From Thermoleophilaceae bacterium (GTDB lineage: Bacteria; Actinomycetota; Thermoleophilia; Solirubrobacterales; Thermoleophilaceae), in NCBI GenBank assembly GCA_030448005.1, contig JAUJNT010000001.1, forward strand, positions 754,293 through 818,292: a stretch of DNA of 64,000 bases, in the 5' to 3' direction. The notes under the pieces are model-generated. The model was given only the letters and a program-made list of their open reading frames with translations. It made no database searches and was not told the origin of the DNA. This document shows, piece by piece, positions 51,094-59,953 of the stretch (position 1 is its first letter; the number at the start of each line of letters is the position of its first letter). Both the position numbers and the translations under genes were made by a program.

Positions 51094-52124
51094 GGGGCCG
51101 CCGAGACCACGAGGCGCCGGTTGGGACCCTCACGGGGTGCGCCCTCGCAGGCTCCCACGTAAGACCGCCTGCCCTGCGACTTGCGGCGCTGAGCAGCCAG
51201 GACGCTCATGACCTGACGCTCCAGCCCTTCCGCCAACGAGTGCCGCGGTCGGTACCCGAGCTCTGCGGCCGTCTTTCGCCCGCATCCCGAGGTGACCGTG
51301 GCCTCACCCGTGGAAGGCGCGCTTCGATCGACTTGCGCCGGGCGGCCGAGGATCCCCTCCAGGACCCTCAGCGCGTCGCTCAAAGGGGTGGGCCCTGCCC
51401 CGGCTATGTTGTAGATCTCCCCCGCCCTTCCGTGCTCCAGGGCGGCCACCAGGCCTGCCACGGCGTCGCCGGCATAGGTGAAGTCCCGTGCCGTCCCCGT
51501 CCGCGCGCACCAGGGGATCGGGCGCCCCGAGAGGATGGCGTCGATCCAGCGCGCGAAGGCCATGTCGGGGCGCTGGTGCTCGCCGAAGACCGTGAAGAGA
51601 CGCGCGATCACCGCGTCGGCGTCCTCGCGCGTCACCGCCGTCAGGCAGGCCTGCTCGGCAGCGAGCTTTGACAGCGCATACGCATTTAGCGGCGAGAGCG
51701 CCGCGTGCTCGGACGATGGCAGTTGCGAAGCGTTGCCGTACACCGACGAAGTCGAGGCCAGCAGAAAGCGCTGGCCGCGCCGGGCGGCCTCTCGCGCCAG
51801 CCGCACCGTGTTGAGCGTGTTCTCGCGCCACAGCTCGGAGAAGCGGTGCCCGCTGCGGACGCCGGGCAAGCCGGCGAGATGGATCACCGCATCCGCGCCC
51901 TCGAGCGCCGCGTCGAGCGAGTCGCTGCCGATGTCGAGCCGGACGGGCGTGATCCCGGGTAGCCCCGCCATGGCCCGCGGCCAATCGCGGGGGACGACTC
52001 CCCGCGTGTGAGCGCCCAGGCGATCGACGCAGCGGACCCGTACACCGCGTGCGGCCAGCGCGAGGCAGAGGTGCGTGCCGATGAAGCCGAGCCCGCCCGT
52101 GACGCAGACCTCGGCGTAGCGCAA
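51018..52124 (-). CDS. NAD-dependent epimerase/dehydratase (extended SDR)
   Basis: From the TTG at 52124 (MRYAEVCVTGGLGFIG) the 368-residue protein has the Rossmann GxxGxxG, then AVIHLAGLPGVRSG, the SVYG serine-tyrosine region LASTSSVYG, the catalytic YxxxK in NAYALSKLAAEQ and RLFTVFGEHQRPDMAF, typical of nucleotide-sugar epimerases. A longer start (TTG 52196) that overlaps the upstream lipoprotein stop is possible. The last 60 residues are low-complexity, Ser/Arg-rich and run antisense into the E2 gene, so the natural stop may have been lost. Confidence 0.88.
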   Translation of the reverse strand: MRYAEVCVTGGLGFIGTHLCLALAARGVRVRCVDRLGAHTRGVVPRDWPRAMAGLPGITPVRLDIGSDSLDAALEGADAVIHLAGLPGVRSGHRFSELWRENTLNTVRLAREAARRGQRFLLASTSSVYGNASQLPSSEHAALSPLNAYALSKLAAEQACLTAVTREDADAVIARLFTVFGEHQRPDMAFARWIDAILSGRPIPWCARTGTARDFTYAGDAVAGLVAALEHGRAGEIYNIAGAGPTPLSDALRVLEGILGRPAQVDRSAPSTGEATVTSGCGRKTAAELGYRPRHSLAEGLERQVMSVLAAQRRKSQGRRSYVGACEGAPREGPNRRLVVSAAPQSASDNGRSSSSRTRARNCAPSAP

Positions 52125-52192
52125 CGATCCCCCCGGCCTCGAGAAGGCGAGCTGGGATTTCTCCTCGGCGTGCCCGACCCGCCGGTCGGACG

Positions 52193-52423
52193 TCAAGGGG
52201 TCGTCCTCTCAGTGCTTGCCCCGTCCGCGTCGGGGGCGGAGGGGGTGGTGGCCGGCGTGGTGGCGGTCGTGGCCGGGTCGGATCCGCCGCCCGTCGTGCC
52301 GGTGCCCGCGCCTTCCACCTCGACGCCGCCGCGACGGTCCTCTCCGCAGGCTGCGGCCCCTAGCCCAGCCGCTACGCCAAGCACGACGCTCACGGCAAGC
52401 AGCGCTCCCCGCCCACTTTTCAC
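52193..52423 (-). CDS. Small lipoprotein
   Basis: The 76-residue protein starts from GTG (MKSGRGALLAVSVVLGV), with GGGAGGG 4 nt upstream. Lipobox LGAAAC is followed by a Gly/Thr/Pro-rich, unstructured tail. No domain is recognised. It lies directly downstream of the tandem TTAGGG palindromes, which are probably its operator, and may be translated with the epimerase. Confidence 0.65.
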   Translation of the reverse strand: MKSGRGALLAVSVVLGVAAGLGAAACGEDRRGGVEVEGAGTGTTGGGSDPATTATTPATTPSAPDADGASTERTTP

Positions 52424-52435
52424 GTGCCCTCCCAG

Positions 52436-52464
52436 TTAGGGTTCCCTAAGTTAGGGGACCCTAA
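52436..52464. promoter_or_regulatory. Tandem TTAGGG-N2-CCCTAA palindromes (probable operator)
   Basis: TTAGGGTTCCCTAA (52436-52449) and TTAGGGGACCCTAA (52451-52464) are two 14-bp palindromes separated by one base, with a third half-site CTAGGGTT at 52469-52476. They lie 13 nt upstream of the lipoprotein gene and just after the ferritin stop. A dimeric repressor binding twice is the likely reader; a DtxR/IdeR-type iron regulator is only one possibility. Confidence 0.6.
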
Positions 52465-52479
52465 CAAACTAGGGTTGGA

Positions 52480-53010
52480 TCAGTGGGTGCCGGCCGCCGG
52501 CGGCGCCGTCGGATCTGCCTCCTCGGCTCCCGACCTCTCCCGGGCCAAGTAGTCCTCGAAGTCCATCGGCCGGTCACGGCAGCGCTCGGCCACGGCCAGC
52601 AGGTCGGACATGGTGGATACCTCCTCGACCTGCTCCTTGAGGAACCACTGCATGAACTGCTCGCTCAAGTAGTCGTTCTCGCGCCGAGCGGTGGCCGCCA
52701 GCCCCGATATCTGGTCGGTCACCTTGCGCTCCTGCTGGAGCGCGACCGAGATGGGATCGATCCAGTCGGCGAAGTCGATCCGTGGGGCCGCCACGCCGGG
52801 GATCGTGGGCCGCACCCCGGCGTCCAGGAGGTACCGCACCATCATCATCGCGTGGGTTCGCTCCTCGTCCGCCTGGTCGTAGAAGAACGCGGCGAGGCGG
52901 GGCAGTGTGGCGTCGTCATAGAAGACGGCGACCGCGACGTACTGGTGCGAGGCGCCGAACTCGCGGCCGATCTGAGCGTTCAACTCATCGACGAACTGCT
53001 GGGCGGGCAT
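52480..53010 (-). CDS. Ferritin
   Basis: The 176-residue four-helix protein stores iron. Ferroxidase residues are visible as IGREFGASHQYVAVAVFY (Glu), YDQADEERTHAMMMVRYL (Glu-Glu-x-x-His) and the later helices with LQQERKVTDQISGL and YLSEQFMQWFLKEQVEE (Glu and Gln). This is the bacterial non-haem ferritin pattern rather than bacterioferritin. AAAGGAG lies 6 nt before the ATG, which decides the start over the longer frame. The short tail is Ala/Pro-rich. Confidence 0.93.
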   Translation of the reverse strand: MPAQQFVDELNAQIGREFGASHQYVAVAVFYDDATLPRLAAFFYDQADEERTHAMMMVRYLLDAGVRPTIPGVAAPRIDFADWIDPISVALQQERKVTDQISGLAATARRENDYLSEQFMQWFLKEQVEEVSTMSDLLAVAERCRDRPMDFEDYLARERSGAEEADPTAPPAAGTH

Positions 53011-53143
53011 CGGGGGCTCCTTTGGAGACAGGCGAGCGGACGCTAGCGGAACAGCGGGAGGTCCTCCACGCGTCGGGCGCGGCGGTGCTCCCGCCCGCGA
53101 GCGACCCTCACTGACCTGAGCGGTCCCGAGCCGAGGCCGACGC

Positions 53144-54211
53144 TCAGTCGAAGCGGAAGCCGGTGGGGGCGATCGGCAGGTCGATCGGGCTCTGGGGAAG
53201 GCCGTCGGGCGGCTCCGGGAGGTTGAATTCCTTCGGTGCTGTGTCGTTCGGCGTTTCGGGGTGAAAGACCGCGGCGAGGTATTGGATGTGGTCGCGGCCA
53301 ACCGAGAGCTCTGACTGCCCGCCGCCGTAGGCGCCGATGCCCTCCTGCTCGCAGAAGTCATAGGCGCTGCAGAGCTCCGCGAGCGGGCCCAGACGCGACG
53401 GCTTGATGTTCACCATCCGGGGCTGGAAGGGAAGCGCCTCGATGTCGGCTATAGAGTGAATGGGCGCGTCCCACGTGATGCGGTGGCGGTGGGGCTCGAG
53501 CACCGCCGCCGCCTCCGGATGGCTGAGGTCCGGATCCTCGATCCAGGCCTCGGGGAACGTCTCAGCGACCTTGCGGTAGAGCTCCGGGTCGGTCTCCACG
53601 TCGACCGGGGTGCCGCGGTAGTGACCCTTGAGGTCGAGCGAGTCGACCGCGCCCGTGGCCGCCAGCTCGGCCATCAGCTCATCGCTCCAGGTGTTGGTGG
53701 GATCGAGCTTGAAGCGGGTCCCGGGGTAGCGCTCGAGGAGGCGCGTGACCTTGTCGGCGCTCTCCGGCCCCTCATCCCCGCTCCCCCCGAGGCGCATCGA
53801 AACCACGTAGGTGAGCGGCCGCGGCGGGCGCCCGAGGACATCCCCGAGTGAGCGGCCCGCCTGGCGTAGCGCGAGGTCGAGCGCGGCGGACTCGAACGCC
53901 CAGCGGCGGTACAGGCGCGAGACCTCCCGCACCGGCGGGTCCGGAAACAGGTCGAGGCCGTCGAGGCGCTCTCCCAGTGATCCCATGGTGTGTGAGCCGG
54001 TCAGGTCCAGCACGGGGCCGGCGGCCTGGAGCGAGACATGGTCGAGCCCCTCGTAGACGACGTCCTCCCCGAGGCCCTCCTCGCCGCCCCCGGCGAGGTG
54101 GATCACGGTCGTGAGCCGGCTGAACTCCGGTGTGTACTGCTGCTCGAGCCCTTCGAGCGAGTAGGACTCGATCTCGACTCGGAGCTCCGCGAGGCGCTCG
54201 TAGGTGCTCAC
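53144..54211 (-). CDS. Enolase-superfamily protein
   Basis: The 355-residue protein has the capping domain in the first 110 residues and a barrel with RFKLDPTNTWSDEL, DSLDLKGHYRGT, AWIEDPDLSHPE, ITWDAPIHSI and, near the end, YGGGQSELSVG. Metal-binding Asp/Glu positions at barrel strands 3-5 are plausible, but the KxK of muconate-lactonizing enzymes is not complete. The reaction is unknown. It diverges from the SRPBCC gene; the 282-nt gap between them shows no other gene. Confidence 0.82.
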   Translation of the reverse strand: MSTYERLAELRVEIESYSLEGLEQQYTPEFSRLTTVIHLAGGGEEGLGEDVVYEGLDHVSLQAAGPVLDLTGSHTMGSLGERLDGLDLFPDPPVREVSRLYRRWAFESAALDLALRQAGRSLGDVLGRPPRPLTYVVSMRLGGSGDEGPESADKVTRLLERYPGTRFKLDPTNTWSDELMAELAATGAVDSLDLKGHYRGTPVDVETDPELYRKVAETFPEAWIEDPDLSHPEAAAVLEPHRHRITWDAPIHSIADIEALPFQPRMVNIKPSRLGPLAELCSAYDFCEQEGIGAYGGGQSELSVGRDHIQYLAAVFHPETPNDTAPKEFNLPEPPDGLPQSPIDLPIAPTGFRFD

Positions 54212-54480
54212 GGCTGCAGCCTATCCGGCGCCGACCGGCCCGCACGGCCGCCATGCGCTTCGCCCATCGCTCTGCGAGGTCGGCCCCCACGCCCGCCTGC
54301 GCGCCACGCCGGCGTGTGGGACTTGAAGTTTGGCGCGAGTACCATCGAGCGGACCGGGTACCGAATCACCGGCCAGGACTGCACGGCGGCGACGGTTTGG
54401 TGCCAGTCGGCAAGAGCGCCTACGACGATGCCGGAGCGGGCCTGGCCGCCGCGCAGGGCCCGTCCCTTGCCCTGCAAGGT

Positions 54481-54486
54481 TAGGGT
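54481..54486 (+). promoter_or_regulatory. Probable leaderless -10 element (TAGGGT)
   Basis: TAGGGT, 7 nt, then the GTG of the SRPBCC gene. A CCTTGC-CCT-GCAAGG inverted repeat ends two bases before it (54464-54479). Confidence 0.45.
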
Positions 54487-54493
54487 TGCCGCG

Positions 54494-54967
54494 GTGGCGC
54501 GTTACCACTTTCTGACTACCTGGCTCCTCGACGCTCCACGCGAGCGGGTGTGGAGGCAGTTGGAGGACGCCGCGTCTTGGCCTGAATGGTGGCGGGGCGT
54601 CGTGCGGGTGGAGGAGAACGATCCGGGGGACGAGCAGGGCCGCGGAGGCCGTCACACGATCGTGTGGAGGAGCCGCATCCCGTATCCGCTCGAGTTCCAG
54701 TTTCAAACCGATGAGGTGGATGCGCCGAGGCGGATGGCCGGCAGGGCCTTTGGCGAGCTCGAGGGCACTGGCGTCTGGCGGCTGTGGGAGGACGGTGGGG
54801 TGACCGCCGTGGTCTACGAGTGGGACGTGCGCACCACCAAGCCTTGGATGAACGCGGTGGCACCGCTCGCAGGCCCGGTGTTCCGCTGGAACCACGACGT
54901 GGTCATGCGCCACGGTGGCGAGGGCCTGGCGCGGCGCCTCGGGGCGCGGTTGCTGGCACATGGCTGA
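54494..54967 (+). CDS. SRPBCC-family lipid/ligand-binding protein
   Basis: The 157-residue START/Bet v1-like protein reads FLTTWLLDAPRERVWRQLEDAASWPEWW at the start (positions 5-32), a typical polyketide-cyclase/SRPBCC opening, then TIVWRSRIPYPLEF, GRAFGELEGTGVWRLW and a long C-terminal helix. It binds a hydrophobic ligand; which one is unknown. The frame is open far upstream, but homology and the TAGGGT spacing put the start at the GTG at 54494. Confidence 0.85.
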   Translation: MARYHFLTTWLLDAPRERVWRQLEDAASWPEWWRGVVRVEENDPGDEQGRGGRHTIVWRSRIPYPLEFQFQTDEVDAPRRMAGRAFGELEGTGVWRLWEDGGVTAVVYEWDVRTTKPWMNAVAPLAGPVFRWNHDVVMRHGGEGLARRLGARLLAHG

Positions 54968-55025
54968 CGCGCGATCAAGCGACTGGTGACTCCAGTCCAG
55001 TCTTCCCATGCAAGCCGTGCTCGGG

Positions 55026-55075
55026 TAGCGTCTCCGACCATGGGCATACCCAACTCAGCATGCGTCGTACACTGA
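55026..55075 (+). promoter_or_regulatory. Promoter-like TAGCGT and possible 11-codon leader ORF before the protease gene
   Basis: TAGCGT (55026-55031) lies 8 nt before an ATG at 55040 that opens MGIPNSACVVH and stops at 55075, overlapping the protease start (55060) in another frame. If the transcript is leaderless, ribosomes would first read this short frame. The protease ATG itself has no Shine-Dalgarno sequence. Confidence 0.35.
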
Positions 55076-56613
55076 CAGCCGCCGTCTTGGCCCTCATGGG
55101 GTTAGGGACGTTCGTGCACTCTACCGCCTTAGCGGCGCCCGGGGAGGAGGGCACGCTTCCCCCGCGGACGCTCGGCTACGCGGACCAGAAGCCCGAGCGG
55201 CTGATCGTGAACGGCACCGCCATATCGATCCGGCAGGCGCCGTGGCAGACCTACGTCGAATCCACCATCGGATCCCGGACGTCCGCCTGCGGCGGGTCGA
55301 TCTACGACGCCACCCATGTGCTCACGGCGGCGCACTGCGTCTTCACCGACGCCAACCTTCCGCGTCCGCCTGCCAGCTTCACCGTCGTAGCCGGTGTCTC
55401 GAACGTCGAGACGCCGGCTCCTGGCGACGCCCCGCAGACGCGCGCGGTGGCTGCAGTGCGGTCGCACCCCTTGTTCAATCCGGTGGCCGGTCCAGGGTCT
55501 CCGGACGACGTTGCCGTGCTGCAGTTGGCCACGCCGCTCAACCTCGGCATCCCGACAGCTCAAGCCATCCGGCTGGCCACCGGCGGTTCTCCGGCCCAGG
55601 GGACACTTGCCGGCATCACCGGCTTCGGAAGGCAGGTACCTGGCCAGCAGCCAAACGGGCAGCTGTACGGGGTGTTCACGAACGTGACCAACCCGCTGAT
55701 ATGCGGGGGCCCTAACAACGCCCTCTTTTTGTGCGTCACAGCGGTCACCACTTCGGCATGCCAGGGAGACAGCGGTGGTCCGATGACCGTCGGCTCACCG
55801 GCGTCCCTGGTCGGGGTCTTGAGCTTCGGCCCGAACGCCTGTGGCCCGGGCTCGGTCAACGGCTACGTCAACGTCACCGCACCTGAGATCGCCCAGTTCA
55901 TCGCCGGCAACGCCAATCCGCCATTGGCCCCACGCGGAGGCAGCGACATCACCGCCAGGGGCATATTCCAGGTGGGCCAGGCCCTCACGTGCTCGCCGGG
56001 CACGTGGAGCAACAACCCCACGTTCACGTATACGTTCGTGAACGAGTCCACCCGTGTGGCACTCCAGTCCGGCCCGTCTCCGTCCTACCACTTCAGGCAG
56101 GCGGATCTCGGCCAGACCGTGGCCTGCCTGGTCACGGCTACGACGGCCGGCGGCACCGGCATCTCGCTGACCGAGGCCTCGCCGCCGATCGCTGCGGCCC
56201 CACCCCCACCACCGACGCCGAGGCTGACGGTCGCCGTCAAGCCCTCCAAGCGGACGATCAGGCCGGGCGGATCGGTCTCGTTCGCGATCCGGGTATCGAA
56301 CCGCGGCAGCGCCACGGCGAGGCGAGTGTCGGTGTGCGATAGACCTGGCAGGGGACTGGTGTTCCGAGGCACCCCGCGGAGGGCCAGGCGGTCGAAGGGT
56401 CGCGTGTGCTGGCGCATCAGCTCGCTGCGCGTGAGGAGCGGCCGCACCCTACGAGTGAGGCTGCGCGCCAGGCGCACCAACCGGAGTCAGGTCGTGACGA
56501 ACACGGTTGCGGCCCGAGCCAAGAATGCGACGCGGGTGCAGGCCACCGCGAGGATCGTGGTGCGGGGCGCACGGGCGCGAGGCTCTGGGCACCGGGCTTC
56601 ACTAGCCGGTTGA
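55060..56613 (+). CDS. Secreted trypsin-like serine protease with C-terminal beta domains
   Basis: The 517-residue protein has a signal peptide (LTAAVLALMGLGTFV...ALA), a short propeptide and the S1 protease domain beginning near LIVNGTAISIRQAPW. The catalytic triad is His92 (LTAAHC), Asp150 (PDDVAVLQL) and Ser238 (CQGDSGGP). Cysteines for disulfides are present. From about residue 285 it continues with an Ig-like domain (DITARGIFQVGQALTC) and a DUF11-type domain (KPSKRTIRPGGSVSFAIRVS) rich in arginine. It is exported and probably surface-associated. The next gene starts 6 nt after its stop. Confidence 0.9.
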   Translation: MRRTLTAAVLALMGLGTFVHSTALAAPGEEGTLPPRTLGYADQKPERLIVNGTAISIRQAPWQTYVESTIGSRTSACGGSIYDATHVLTAAHCVFTDANLPRPPASFTVVAGVSNVETPAPGDAPQTRAVAAVRSHPLFNPVAGPGSPDDVAVLQLATPLNLGIPTAQAIRLATGGSPAQGTLAGITGFGRQVPGQQPNGQLYGVFTNVTNPLICGGPNNALFLCVTAVTTSACQGDSGGPMTVGSPASLVGVLSFGPNACGPGSVNGYVNVTAPEIAQFIAGNANPPLAPRGGSDITARGIFQVGQALTCSPGTWSNNPTFTYTFVNESTRVALQSGPSPSYHFRQADLGQTVACLVTATTAGGTGISLTEASPPIAAAPPPPPTPRLTVAVKPSKRTIRPGGSVSFAIRVSNRGSATARRVSVCDRPGRGLVFRGTPRRARRSKGRVCWRISSLRVRSGRTLRVRLRARRTNRSQVVTNTVAARAKNATRVQATARIVVRGARARGSGHRASLAG

Positions 56614-56619
56614 GCTCCG

Positions 56620-58194
56620 ATGCATAGGCGGGAGCCGGGCACCCGCCGGGGTGGATCTGGCCGCGCCGCCCTCCACGGACGCGCTGGTGCATCCCTGGCG
56701 CGGGCGCTCACCGCGCTGCTGCTCGCCGGCGTCGCGCTGGCCGCCGCCTCCCCGGCCGCCCAGGCAGCGCGGCCCTCCGTGGTGCTAATCGTGCTCGACG
56801 AGCTCCCCGGCGACGCTCTGCTCGACTCTCGGGGGCGTATCGACCAGGTCCGCTACCCCGCCTTCGCCGAGCTGCGGCGTACGGGGACCTGGTTTCCGAA
56901 CGCCCACACCGTGTTCGACGACACCCGCCAGGCGGTCCCGCTGATACTGGACGGGCGCCGTCCCCGGCGCGGCGGCGGCCGCTCGCGCTCGGACCATCCG
57001 CGGACGCTCTTCGACGTCTTCGGCAGGCGCGGCTACCGCGTGGTCGCCTCCGAGGAGGCCACTACCCTCTGCCCCCCGCGCTGGTGCCCCGGCGCCCCGG
57101 CGAGGAACCCGGACACGCTGCTGAGCCTCCGCACGAACCGGGCGCGGCGGCTGCGGCGCTTCATCTCGAGGATCCGCCCCAGCCGCCGGCCTACCCTCTA
57201 CGTGAAGCACACACTGCTGCCCCACGTGCCCTACATGTACCTCCCCTCGGGACGCCGTACACGCAACGGGGTGCGCGACCCGATCCCCGGGATGAACGGC
57301 GTGCTCGGGTTCGGGGACCCTTTTCTGACCCGCCACAACGAGCAGCGCTTCCTGCTCCAGACCGGGTTCGTCGACCATGAGCTCGGGCAACTGATCCGCA
57401 GGCTGCGGCGGCTACGGATGTTCGACCGCTCCCTGGTGGTCGTGACCGCCGACCACGGCGTGTCGTTCGAGGTGGGCGTGCGCGACCGCCGGCTCGTCAC
57501 CCAGGGAAACGTGGACGAGGTGGCTCCTGTGCCTCTGTTCGTGAAGGCGCCCCGCCAGCGCCGCGGACGGGTGAACCGCGCCTACGCCCGGACGCTCGAC
57601 GTGCTCCCCACGATGGCCGGCATCCTCAACCTCTCGATCCCGTACCGCGTGGCCGGCCACTCCGCCTTCGGCCGCGCGGCCCGGCGTAGGAGGACGGTCC
57701 GGATCCCCACGCGTGACTTCCGGCGCACGGTCACGATCTCCGCCCGCGCCTACGAGCGCCGCAGGCGGGCGGTCGTCCGCCGCCGCCTGCAGCGGTACGG
57801 GTCCGGCAGCCTTTCGAGCCTCTACAGGGGGATCGGGCCGGCTCGGGGGCTGATCGGGCGCGACGTGGCACAGCTCGGGACCGCTCGCCGGGGCATCGTG
57901 CGGGCGCGCTTCGTGTTCGGGGGTCGGCTGCGGGCCGTGCGCCGCCAGACGGGCCTGATGCCCGCGCAGGTGGCGGGCACCCTCTCGGGTGGTAGGCGCG
58001 GCGCGCGGCGCGATCTCGCGCTCTCTGTGAACGGCCGGATCGAGGTCACCGGGCGCAGCTGGCGGCTTCGCGGTTTGCGAGCGGAGCGGTTCGCTCTGAA
58101 CGTTCCGGAGGCGGTGCTCAGGGAGGGCCGCAACAACGTCCGGCTGTTCGAAGTGGGCCCCCGGGGCGAGCTCCGGCTGCTGGGGCGGGCCTGA
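56620..58194 (+). CDS. Arginine-rich alkaline-phosphatase-superfamily protein, copy 1
   Basis: The 524-residue protein has an N-terminal hydrophobic segment (ALTALLLAGVALAAAS) for export or anchoring. The sulfatase/phosphatase fold follows: VVLIVLDELPGDALL (metal Asp), RTGTWFPNAHTVFDDTRQAVP with a Thr at the nucleophile position, KHTLLPHVPYMYLPSG and VVVTADHGVSFEVG with the metal Asp-His. After about residue 330 comes a very Arg-rich region and a beta domain (SLSSLYRGIGPARGLIGR). Substrate unknown; phosphoglycerol- or phosphoester-type transfer is possible. It is a paralog of the next gene. Confidence 0.82.
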   Translation: MHRREPGTRRGGSGRAALHGRAGASLARALTALLLAGVALAAASPAAQAARPSVVLIVLDELPGDALLDSRGRIDQVRYPAFAELRRTGTWFPNAHTVFDDTRQAVPLILDGRRPRRGGGRSRSDHPRTLFDVFGRRGYRVVASEEATTLCPPRWCPGAPARNPDTLLSLRTNRARRLRRFISRIRPSRRPTLYVKHTLLPHVPYMYLPSGRRTRNGVRDPIPGMNGVLGFGDPFLTRHNEQRFLLQTGFVDHELGQLIRRLRRLRMFDRSLVVVTADHGVSFEVGVRDRRLVTQGNVDEVAPVPLFVKAPRQRRGRVNRAYARTLDVLPTMAGILNLSIPYRVAGHSAFGRAARRRRTVRIPTRDFRRTVTISARAYERRRRAVVRRRLQRYGSGSLSSLYRGIGPARGLIGRDVAQLGTARRGIVRARFVFGGRLRAVRRQTGLMPAQVAGTLSGGRRGARRDLALSVNGRIEVTGRSWRLRGLRAERFALNVPEAVLREGRNNVRLFEVGPRGELRLLGRA

Positions 58195-58235
58195 GCACCG
58201 CACCTTCCCGGTGAGGCGCGGGTTGTGACCACGCG

Positions 58236-59858
58236 GTGAAACGTCCGCCGACCCCAGATATCCTGCTGACCTTGCGACGGCTCTTCATACGGCTCGCCCC
58301 CCCGGCGGTGCTCGTGGCTGTGGCGATCTTCGTGGTCGCGTCCACCACCGACGGAGGCGGTGCGGGCGACCGCATCGCCGTCGCGGGGCAGCCACTGGTG
58401 GATCCAAAGTCGCCCCCTCCGAAGATCCCGCGCAGGCCGCTGACGGTGATGATCGTGATGGACGAGTTCCCGATCGACGCGATGCTCGATCGCAACGGGC
58501 AGATCGACTCGGTGCGCTATCCGAACTTCGCTTCGCTGGCGGCCACCGGAACCTGGTTTCCCAACGCCACCACCACCTACGACTCCACCACGAGGGCCAT
58601 TCCCCAGGTGCTCGACGGCATTCTGGCCAAGCGCCGCGCCGACGCCACGTACAGGACCCACCCTCGTACGGTCTATGACCTGTTCGGCCGGCGCGGCTAC
58701 CGGATCGTGCGCAACGAGGAGGCCACCGCGATCTGCCCTCCGCGCTACTGCAGGGGAGCGCGGCCGACCCGCCCGGCGATCCTGCCGATGCTCGCGCGCG
58801 GGCGCCGCGAGCGCCTAGACCGCTTCATCAACTCGATCAACCCGGGACGGCCCACCTTCTACATGAAGCACGTGCTTCTCCCCCACGGGCCCTACATGTT
58901 CCTCCCCTCGGGCCGCCAGACCCGTCGCACCTTCCAGGATCCGGTGCCCGGCATGAACGGCCCCCCCGGGTTCGGCGACCGGTTCCTCACCGACCACAAC
59001 CAGCAGCGGCTGCTGCTGCAGATCGGATTCATGGACCGTGAGCTCGGAAGGATGTTCACGCGGATGCGCAGGAACGGCACCTTCGACACCAGTCTGATCG
59101 CGGTGGTGGCCGACCACGGCATGTCCTTCGATGTCGGCGTGAAGGACCGCCGCACCGCCACCGCGGGCAACATCGACGAGATCGCACCCGTTCCGTTCTT
59201 CATCAAGGCCCCGGGGCAGCGCCGAGGCCGGACGGACCGCTCCTACGTGCGCACGATCGACCTCGTGCCGACGATGGCCGACGTCCTCAACTTCCAGATG
59301 CCCTACCGGGCATCCGGCCGTTCGGCCTTCTCGCGCGCGAGCCGGCGACGGCGCTCCGTGCGGATGATCAAGCGTGGCTTCGGCGGCACCCTGACCATCT
59401 CCGCGGGCTCGATGGAGCGACGCAGAAGGGCACTGGTCCGCCGGAAGGTGGCGCTGTTCGGCTCCGGGGACTTCCGGACGCTATACACGGGCATCGGCCC
59501 CAACCGCGGCCTGATCGGCCGCCGTGCATCCGACCTCAGGCCCGCCGAGCTCGGACGCGTGCGTGCCACGATCGTCGGGGCCGGCGAGATGCGGAACGTG
59601 ACGCCTGGCTCGATCGTGCTGCCCACCCAGGTAGGCGGTCCCGTGAACGGCGGCGCCCGCGGTCAAAAGCGGGACCTGGCGGTGGCGGTGAACGGCAGGA
59701 TCGAGGCGGTCGGCCGCACCTTCTACCTGCGGGGAGGCAGGCAGGAGAGCTTCGCGGTGATGGTGCCGGAGATCGCGATGCGGCCCGGGCAGAACAGCGT
59801 GGAGGTCTTCGAGGTGTCGGGGCGCGGCACGAGCTTGCGGCTGATCGGCCGGAACTAG
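58236..59858 (+). CDS. Arginine-rich alkaline-phosphatase-superfamily membrane protein, copy 2
   Basis: The 540-residue paralog of the preceding gene has an N-terminal membrane anchor (PPAVLVAVAIFVVAS, about residues 22-36). Parallel motifs are VMIVMDEFPIDAML, ATGTWFPNATTTYDSTTRAIP, KHVLLPHGPYMFLPSG and VVADHGMSFDVG. The C-terminal half again has FRTLYTGIGPNRGLIGR and a domain starting near RVRATIVGAG. The two proteins align along their whole length, so this is a tandem duplication that has diverged. The GTG start is 41 nt after copy 1. Confidence 0.82.
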   Translation: MKRPPTPDILLTLRRLFIRLAPPAVLVAVAIFVVASTTDGGGAGDRIAVAGQPLVDPKSPPPKIPRRPLTVMIVMDEFPIDAMLDRNGQIDSVRYPNFASLAATGTWFPNATTTYDSTTRAIPQVLDGILAKRRADATYRTHPRTVYDLFGRRGYRIVRNEEATAICPPRYCRGARPTRPAILPMLARGRRERLDRFINSINPGRPTFYMKHVLLPHGPYMFLPSGRQTRRTFQDPVPGMNGPPGFGDRFLTDHNQQRLLLQIGFMDRELGRMFTRMRRNGTFDTSLIAVVADHGMSFDVGVKDRRTATAGNIDEIAPVPFFIKAPGQRRGRTDRSYVRTIDLVPTMADVLNFQMPYRASGRSAFSRASRRRRSVRMIKRGFGGTLTISAGSMERRRRALVRRKVALFGSGDFRTLYTGIGPNRGLIGRRASDLRPAELGRVRATIVGAGEMRNVTPGSIVLPTQVGGPVNGGARGQKRDLAVAVNGRIEAVGRTFYLRGGRQESFAVMVPEIAMRPGQNSVEVFEVSGRGTSLRLIGRN

Positions 59859-59953
59859 GGGTCGCGACCCCGACCATCCCACCCAGCCGCAGTCAACGCG
59901 GCCGCTACAGTGCCGCTGCCGGGAAATGCGTACGGGGGTCCACCTGACCCCAC

